Origin: Wenzhouxiangella sp042310355
GTDB lineage: Bacteria > Pseudomonadota > Gammaproteobacteria > Xanthomonadales > Wenzhouxiangellaceae
Direction of reading: 5' to 3'
Length of the DNA stretch: 64,000 nucleotides
Assembly: GCF_042310355.1 (NCBI RefSeq)
Contig: NZ_JBHJMR010000003.1
Span: 248,001 to 312,000, forward strand
Below the pieces are notes generated by a model that saw nothing but the letters and a program-made list of their open reading frames with translations, had not been told where the DNA came from and searched no databases. Both the position numbers and the translations under genes were made by a program. Shown piece after piece: positions 57,163 to 64,000 of this stretch (the stretch's first letter is position 1; each line of letters opens with the position of its first letter).

Positions 57163-57915
57163 ATGCTCCAGAACATCGATCACGGCGACGGAATCGTCGA
57201 ACTGCGTCTCGACCGCCCGCCGGTCAACGCGCTCAACCCGGCACTGGTCAATGCCCTCGACAAGGCCATCGGCAAGGCCACCGACGACGGCGCTCGTGCG
57301 CTGATCGTGTCCGGGCGCGAGGGCCTGTTCTCCGCCGGGCTGGACGTACCCGAGCTGCTGAACCTCGACGAGCGCGGCATGCGCGAGTTCTGGCAGGCCC
57401 TGTTCGGCCTGCTCGAGCGCATTGCCCGCAGCCCGGTGCCGATCGTGACCGCGCTGACCGGCCACAGCCCGGCCGGGGGCACGGTGATCGCGCTGTTTGC
57501 CGACTACCGCATTCAGGCCGAGGGCGATTATCGGCTCGGTCTCAACGAAGTCCAGGTCGGCCTGGTCGTGCCGCCGGCCATTCACCGGGCCCTGGTGCGC
57601 CTGATCGGCCCCTATCCCGCCGAGCGCCACCTGGTGGCCGGCGAGATGATTCCCGCCGCGGAAGCGCTCGAGCTGGGCATGGTCGACGAACTGGCGGCGC
57701 CGGCGGAGGTCGTGACGCGCTCGGTCGAGTGGTGCCGCGGCCTGCTGAAGCTGCCCCAGCATTCCATGCAGGCCACAAGGGCGCTCTGCCGTGCCGAGTT
57801 GGGCGCGCTGTTCGATGATCGCGAGGCGCTCGATATCGACGCGTTCGTTGCCGGCTGGTTCGACGAGCAGACCCAGGCCACCCTCAAGCAGCTCGTGGAA
57901 CGCCTCAAGGGCTGA
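57163..57915 (+). CDS. Enoyl-CoA hydratase/isomerase family protein
   Basis: The 250-residue crotonase-fold protein has LFSAGLDVPELL and TGHSPAGGTVIALFADYRI. The later region LGLNEVQVGLVVPPAIHRAL keeps only one of the two Glu used by hydratases. That pattern is closer to enoyl-CoA isomerases (short Eci group) than to hydratases. A role in oxidation of unsaturated acyl-CoAs is inferred. Confidence 0.85.
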   Translation: MLQNIDHGDGIVELRLDRPPVNALNPALVNALDKAIGKATDDGARALIVSGREGLFSAGLDVPELLNLDERGMREFWQALFGLLERIARSPVPIVTALTGHSPAGGTVIALFADYRIQAEGDYRLGLNEVQVGLVVPPAIHRALVRLIGPYPAERHLVAGEMIPAAEALELGMVDELAAPAEVVTRSVEWCRGLLKLPQHSMQATRALCRAELGALFDDREALDIDAFVAGWFDEQTQATLKQLVERLKG

Positions 57916-57992
57916 ACCCGCGCCGGTCGTTCGTATTGCCCCCGCGGCCCGCGGGGGCTATGCTGAACCGAGCCGATGCCAGGAGGTTCGTC

Positions 57993-58307
57993 ATGGAACA
58001 GGCGCAGCACGACGATCGCAGGCGCTATCTGCGTTACCCGCCCGACGAGACGGAGATCGTCCTTCTCCAGTTCTCCAACACGACGCCAAGCGAAGAAGTC
58101 TTCGAGCCCGAGACCGCCGGGCTGGTGTGCGAGGAATCGCGCGGCGGCCTGCGCGTCGTGGTCCTCACGCGCGGGCCGATCCGCTCGGTCGAGAAAGGAT
58201 CGCGCTGCGTGGTCCAGGTGGCCAACCTGGGACTACAGGCGGCCGAGATCCGCTGGATGGACGAAGTCGACGACGACGTCATCAAGCTCGGCCTGGAGTT
58301 CAGCTAA
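57993..58307 (+). CDS. PilZ-domain protein
   Basis: The 104-residue protein has the RxxxR-like DRRRYLRYP near its start and CEESRGGLRVVV in place of the usual D/N-x-S-x-x-G. It ends IKLGLEFS. These are marks of a small cyclic-di-GMP-binding PilZ protein, possibly linked to pili through FimV elsewhere in the window. An AGGAGG Shine-Dalgarno (57981-57986) sets the ATG at 57993. Its stop is 1 nt from the stop of the convergent thioesterase gene. Confidence 0.8.
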   Translation: MEQAQHDDRRRYLRYPPDETEIVLLQFSNTTPSEEVFEPETAGLVCEESRGGLRVVVLTRGPIRSVEKGSRCVVQVANLGLQAAEIRWMDEVDDDVIKLGLEFS

Positions 58308-58308
58308 C

Positions 58309-58710
58309 TCAGTTCCCGAGCTCGCGGATGCAGTTGGGCAGCGGCACGGGCTCGCCCTTCGTCTTGTCGATCCACACCAGGGTGCAGGTGGCGTCGGCGT
58401 ACACCGTCGGCTCGCCGTCCTTCTCCGCCACCGACCGGATCTCGTGCTCGAGCTTGATACTCGAACGGCCCGGTGAGAGCGGCTTGAGCGTGACCTCGAT
58501 CGTCTGGGGCCAGTAGATCGGCCGCCGGAAGTTGATGCTGATGTTGGCAACCACCGGCCCGGTTTCGCCGTCCTGCCAATGACTCGGCACCGACTCCATC
58601 CACTGCGCCCGACAATCCTCGACATAGCGCAGGTAGACCACGTTGCTGACGTGGCCGAAAGAATCCATGTCGCCCCAGCGGACGGGGAGCTCGATCTTGA
58701 ATTCGGACAT
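58309..58710 (-). CDS. Acyl-CoA thioesterase (4HBT hotdog family)
   Basis: The 133-residue protein starts ELPVRWGDMDSFGHVSNVVYLRYVED, the classic hotdog thioesterase motif with the catalytic Asp. It continues with ISINFRRPIYWPQTIEV. It hydrolyses an acyl-CoA of unknown chain length. The ATG at 58710 was chosen because the motif follows closely; upstream the frame is open but runs into non-coding DNA. Confidence 0.88.
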   Translation of the reverse strand: MSEFKIELPVRWGDMDSFGHVSNVVYLRYVEDCRAQWMESVPSHWQDGETGPVVANISINFRRPIYWPQTIEVTLKPLSPGRSSIKLEHEIRSVAEKDGEPTVYADATCTLVWIDKTKGEPVPLPNCIRELGN

Positions 58711-58775
58711 TGGGGGCTTCCGGTTGGTGTTGTGGTCGATTGTAGCGCTGGGCCGGCCGAAGGGCCGGAATTTAC

Positions 58776-58911
58776 AATGATCAAGCACCAATTTACAAAT
58801 AAATCCCAATGACCAATTTTCAATGCACCAAACATGGCCGGTGCGGTTTCGATCATTGATTATTTGATCATTGGTCCTTGTTTGAAAATTGGAATTTGGT
58901 ACTTGGTCATT
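58776..58911. repeat. Long imperfect inverted repeat, aatgaccaa type
   Basis: The left half starts aatgatcaagcaccaa (58776-58791). The right half ends ttggtacttggtcatt (58896-58911), whose complement is aatgaccaagtaccaa. Further blocks (caatgaccaattttcaa; ttgaaaattgg) pair less regularly. It lies between the thioesterase start and the uvrA stop, A+T-rich against a GC-rich background. The unit structure is weaker than in the other families. Confidence 0.75.
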
Positions 58912-58929
58912 AAGAGCTAGATCGTCTCG

Positions 58930-61806
<2,877 letters not shown>

Positions 61807-61913
61807 TGCAAAAGGCCATAAATCAAAGACAAGCCTGCTAATATATCGCGCCGCGCGTGATCAGCGCAAAGCGAAACGCCGAATTCAGCAGACAGTCGGT
61901 CGGGTGGATTTGC

Positions 61914-62066
61914 GAAACCGCAGATGAACGCCGATCAACGCAGATCTACCATACTGATATTAAGGGCTCCTGAACCACACCCCGTGCCGCCGGTCACTGC
62001 AGATGCAATCTCTCTGGCGTAGGGGAACCCAAAAATCTGCGTTCATCTGCGTTCATCTGCGGTTCC
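61914..62066. repeat. Iterated inverted repeat, 10-nt unit (copy 5)
   Basis: The left arm (61914-61945) has units accgcagatg, aacgccgatc, aacgcagat. The right arm (62034-62066) reads aatctgcgttcatctgcg, then ttcatctgcggttcc. It lies between divergent uvrA and rplU, about 45 nt upstream of the rplU -35 box, so unlike the other copies it is not placed just after a stop codon. Confidence 0.93.
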
Positions 62067-62110
62067 ACTTTCGCCCGGCCCGAGAAGGCGGCGACCCAGT
62101 GCCGGGTGCG

Positions 62111-62139
62111 TTGACGAGAGCGGGGTCGTCCTGTAGAAT
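62111..62139 (+). promoter_or_regulatory. Sigma-70 promoter of rplU-rpmA
   Basis: TTGACG (62111-62116), a 17-nt spacer and TAGAAT (62134-62139) make a near-consensus promoter. It lies 40 nt upstream of the rplU start. Confidence 0.85.
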
Positions 62140-62178
62140 TCCCGCTCTTTACTGGCGAGTTCTTGCGGAGATTCATCC

Positions 62179-62490
62179 ATGTACGCGGTATTTACCACCG
62201 GCGGAAAGCAGTACCGGGCCTCTGAAGGCGACGTTCTGCGCGTTGAAAAGCTGGAGGCCGAGAAGGGCTCCAAGGTCGAGATCGACCACGTTCTGATGGT
62301 CGGCGAAGGCGAAGACGTTCGCGTCGGCACGCCGACGGTCGATGGCGGCAAGGTGACCGCCGAGGTGGTGGACCACGGCCGCGGCGAGAAGATTCGGATC
62401 ATCAAGTTCAAGCGGCGCAAGCACCACATGAAGCAGATGGGTCACCGCCAGTACTACACCGAAATCAAGATCACCGGAATCGAGGGCTAA
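62179..62490 (+). CDS. rplU: 50S ribosomal protein L21
   Basis: The 103-residue protein matches L21: MYAVFTTGGKQYRASEGDVLRVEKL and KFKRRKHHMKQMGHRQYYTEIKITGI. It is paired with rpmA as in nearly all bacteria. A GGAG Shine-Dalgarno precedes the ATG. Confidence 0.99.
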   Translation: MYAVFTTGGKQYRASEGDVLRVEKLEAEKGSKVEIDHVLMVGEGEDVRVGTPTVDGGKVTAEVVDHGRGEKIRIIKFKRRKHHMKQMGHRQYYTEIKITGIEG

Positions 62491-62493
62491 GCA

Positions 62494-62754
62494 ATGGCTC
62501 ATAAAAAGGCAGGCGGCTCCACTCGTAACGGCCGCGATTCAAATCCGAAGTACCTGGGCGTCAAGCGCTACGGCGGCGAAGCCGTCCTGGCCGGCAACAT
62601 CCTGGTTCGCCAGCGCGGCACGCGCTTCCACGCCGGTAACAACGTCGGCGTAGGCCGCGACCACACCCTGTTCGCGCTGTCCGACGGCAAGGTCAAGTTC
62701 GAACAACGCGGCAAGCCCGTGCGCAAGTTCGTCACGGTCGAACCGGCCGAGTAA
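62494..62754 (+). CDS. rpmA: 50S ribosomal protein L27
   Basis: The 86-residue protein matches L27: MAHKKAGGSTRNGRDSNPKY and LVRQRGTRFHAGNNVGVGRDHTLFAL. It lies 3 nt after rplU. Confidence 0.99.
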   Translation: MAHKKAGGSTRNGRDSNPKYLGVKRYGGEAVLAGNILVRQRGTRFHAGNNVGVGRDHTLFALSDGKVKFEQRGKPVRKFVTVEPAE

Positions 62755-62807
62755 GCGACGAACCAGCGAAAAGACTCGCACTCCGCTCCAAACCGGATGC
62801 CGAGACG

Positions 62808-62832
62808 GCCCCGCCTTCGTGCGGGGCTTTTT
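62808..62832 (+). terminator. Rho-independent terminator after rpmA
   Basis: gccccgc and gcggggc form a 7-bp stem with a 6-nt loop, followed by TTTTT. It lies 54 nt after the rpmA stop and would separate rplU-rpmA from obg. Confidence 0.9.
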
Positions 62833-62882
62833 CGTGTCAGGCGGCACGAATCTGACGATGAGACGTGTTCCCTCCAAACGAA

Positions 62883-63026
62883 GGAACCACCGAAGACACC
62901 GAATCCACCGAAAAAACAGGAACGGGGCCAGTTGTTACTGGGGCGCTGTAACGCGACTCGAAATGAGACTGCGCTTCGTGATGGGATCTGTTCTTCTTCG
63001 GTGTATTCGGTGCCTTCGGTGGTTTC
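62883..63026. repeat. Iterated inverted repeat, 9-nt unit (copy 2)
   Basis: The left arm (62883-62912) has units accgaagac, accgaatcc, accgaa after ggaacc. The right arm (62995-63026) reads tcttcggtgtattcgg, then tgccttcggtggttt. The spacer of about 80 nt has no gene. It lies between the rpmA terminator and the obg start, 26 nt upstream of the latter. Confidence 0.94.
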
Positions 63027-63051
63027 TCTCTTTTCCAGCTAGAATTCCGTT

Positions 63052-64000
63052 ATGAAATTCGTTGATGAAGCCTCCATTCGTGTCACGGCCGGTAACGGCG
63101 GGCACGGCTGTGTCAGTTTTCGGCGCGAGAAGTACATTCCCAAGGGCGGTCCCGACGGCGGTGACGGCGGTGATGGCGGCGATGTCTGGCTGGAGGGCGA
63201 CTCGGGGCTCAATACCCTGGCCGATTTCCGGCACGCGAGGCAGTTCAAGGCGAAGAACGGCCAGCCCGGTGCGGGACGGCAGTGCACCGGCAAGTCGGCC
63301 GAGGACGTCATCGTGCGGGTGCCGTTGGGCACCATCGTGCGCGCTGCCGAAACCGACGAGCTGATCGGCGAAGTGCTCGACCACGGCCAGCGCCTGCTGG
63401 TCGCCCGCGGCGGCTACGGCGGCCGGGGCAACACGCGCTTCAAGTCGTCCACCAATCGCACGCCGCGCCAGTCCACGCCGGGCACGCCGGGCGAGGAGCG
63501 CGGCCTGCACCTGGAGCTCAAGGTCCTGGCCGACGTCGGCCTGCTCGGTTTCCCCAACGCCGGCAAGTCGACCCTGATCAGCGCCGTTTCCGCGGCCCGG
63601 CCCAAGGTGGCCGACTACCCGTTTACCACCCTGCACCCCAACCTGGGGGTCGTCAGCCTCGAGCCCGGACGCTCGTTCGTGATCGCCGATATTCCCGGCC
63701 TGATCGAGGGCGCGGCCGAAGGCGCCGGGCTGGGTATCCAGTTTCTCAAGCACCTGCAGCGCACCGGCCTGTTGCTGCACCTGGTGGAGATCGCGCCGGT
63801 CGACGGCAGTGATCCGGTCGACCAGGTGCGCGCGCTCGAGCGCGAGCTGGCGCGCTTCGACGAGGCCCTGGCCGGGCGCGAGCGCTGGCTGGTGATGACC
63901 AAGATCGATCAGCTCGACGAGGAACTCGCGCGCGACACCGCCGCGGAGATCATCGACAAGCTTGACTGGCGCGCGCCCTGGTTCGCGGTCTCTTCAGTTG
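63052..64000 (+). CDS. obgE: GTPase Obg/CgtA, 5' part
   Basis: The frame from the ATG at 63052 is open to the window end (316 residues seen; full length is usually 340-400). It has the Gly-rich Obg domain (MKFVDEASIRVTAGNGGHGC, KGGPDGGDGGDGGD) and the G domain with GFPNAGKSTLISAVS, DIPGLIEGAAEG and TKIDQLDEE. Obg takes part in 50S ribosome assembly and stress control. rplU-rpmA-obg is a conserved order. Confidence 0.97.
   Translation, partial: MKFVDEASIRVTAGNGGHGCVSFRREKYIPKGGPDGGDGGDGGDVWLEGDSGLNTLADFRHARQFKAKNGQPGAGRQCTGKSAEDVIVRVPLGTIVRAAETDELIGEVLDHGQRLLVARGGYGGRGNTRFKSSTNRTPRQSTPGTPGEERGLHLELKVLADVGLLGFPNAGKSTLISAVSAARPKVADYPFTTLHPNLGVVSLEPGRSFVIADIPGLIEGAAEGAGLGIQFLKHLQRTGLLLHLVEIAPVDGSDPVDQVRALERELARFDEALAGRERWLVMTKIDQLDEELARDTAAEIIDKLDWRAPWFAVSSV

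Noticed and set aside
62755..62882. Small gene between rpmA and the 9-nt-unit repeat
   Set aside because: The frames there span the rpmA terminator and the repeat arm and have no family features.

Overview
The window is high-GC DNA from a gammaproteobacterium. Gene order (fimV-truA-trpF-trpB-trpA-accD-folC-SPOR protein-cvpA-purF; ppk1-ppx-epmA; rplU-rpmA-obg; pspABC) and a MurD2/MurL pair point to the Xanthomonadales/Lysobacterales or a close relative such as Wenzhouxiangellaceae. That placement is inference from gene content and family knowledge, not from a search.

Layout. 1-1066: end of a TesA-like esterase and a convergent MntA/HepT toxin-antitoxin pair. 1183-2778: ETF-ubiquinone oxidoreductase. 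2779-11476: an accessory block, visibly richer in A+T than its flanks, with a minus-strand gene cassette followed by an attC-like site, a secreted CSLREA-type beta-helix protein, about 850 bp without a gene, a 1721-residue secreted RHS/YD-repeat protein with a Cys-rich tip, and a Cys-rich lipoprotein directly behind it. 11604-13942: aroC and asd. 14256-25962: a long plus-strand housekeeping run from fimV to purF. 26017-29053: photolyase, a GNAT-VanY fusion and an unknown exported protein. 29010-35141 (minus): ppk1, ppx, epmA with 4-8 nt overlaps, and a BepA-like protease. 35205-36200: TusD/TusC/DsrC-like sulfur relay. 36436-41843: glutaredoxin, NAD-type isocitrate dehydrogenase, an outer-membrane barrel, a PerM-like transporter and MurL. 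41821-43167: MurD2. 43175-44735: ispB and ssb. 45003-49965: rmlBACD and manC (nucleotide sugars for surface polysaccharide). 49979-53752: DUF1684 lipoprotein, enoyl-CoA hydratase and a psp operon with a sigma-54 promoter. 54009-58710: FkpA-like isomerase, DUF1289, NUDIX, K+/H+ antiporter, second crotonase, PilZ, thioesterase. 58930-61806: uvrA. 62179-64000: rplU, rpmA and obg, which is cut by the window end.

The most unusual feature is a set of eleven intergenic long inverted repeats. In most of them each arm is a short run of a 7-, 8-, 9- or 10-nt unit and the opposite arm is its complement. They tend to fill the gap from just after one stop codon to just before the next start codon, and lie even between genes of one pathway (rmlB/rmlA, rpmA/obg, truA/trpF). 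I do not know a mechanism for them. Second in interest is the apparent lone integron cassette at 2988-3556, with no integrase in the window. Third is the Cys-rich RHS tip plus Cys-rich lipoprotein, a candidate effector/immunity pair.

All calls come from reading sequence and translations by eye; no database search, folding or composition calculation was run.
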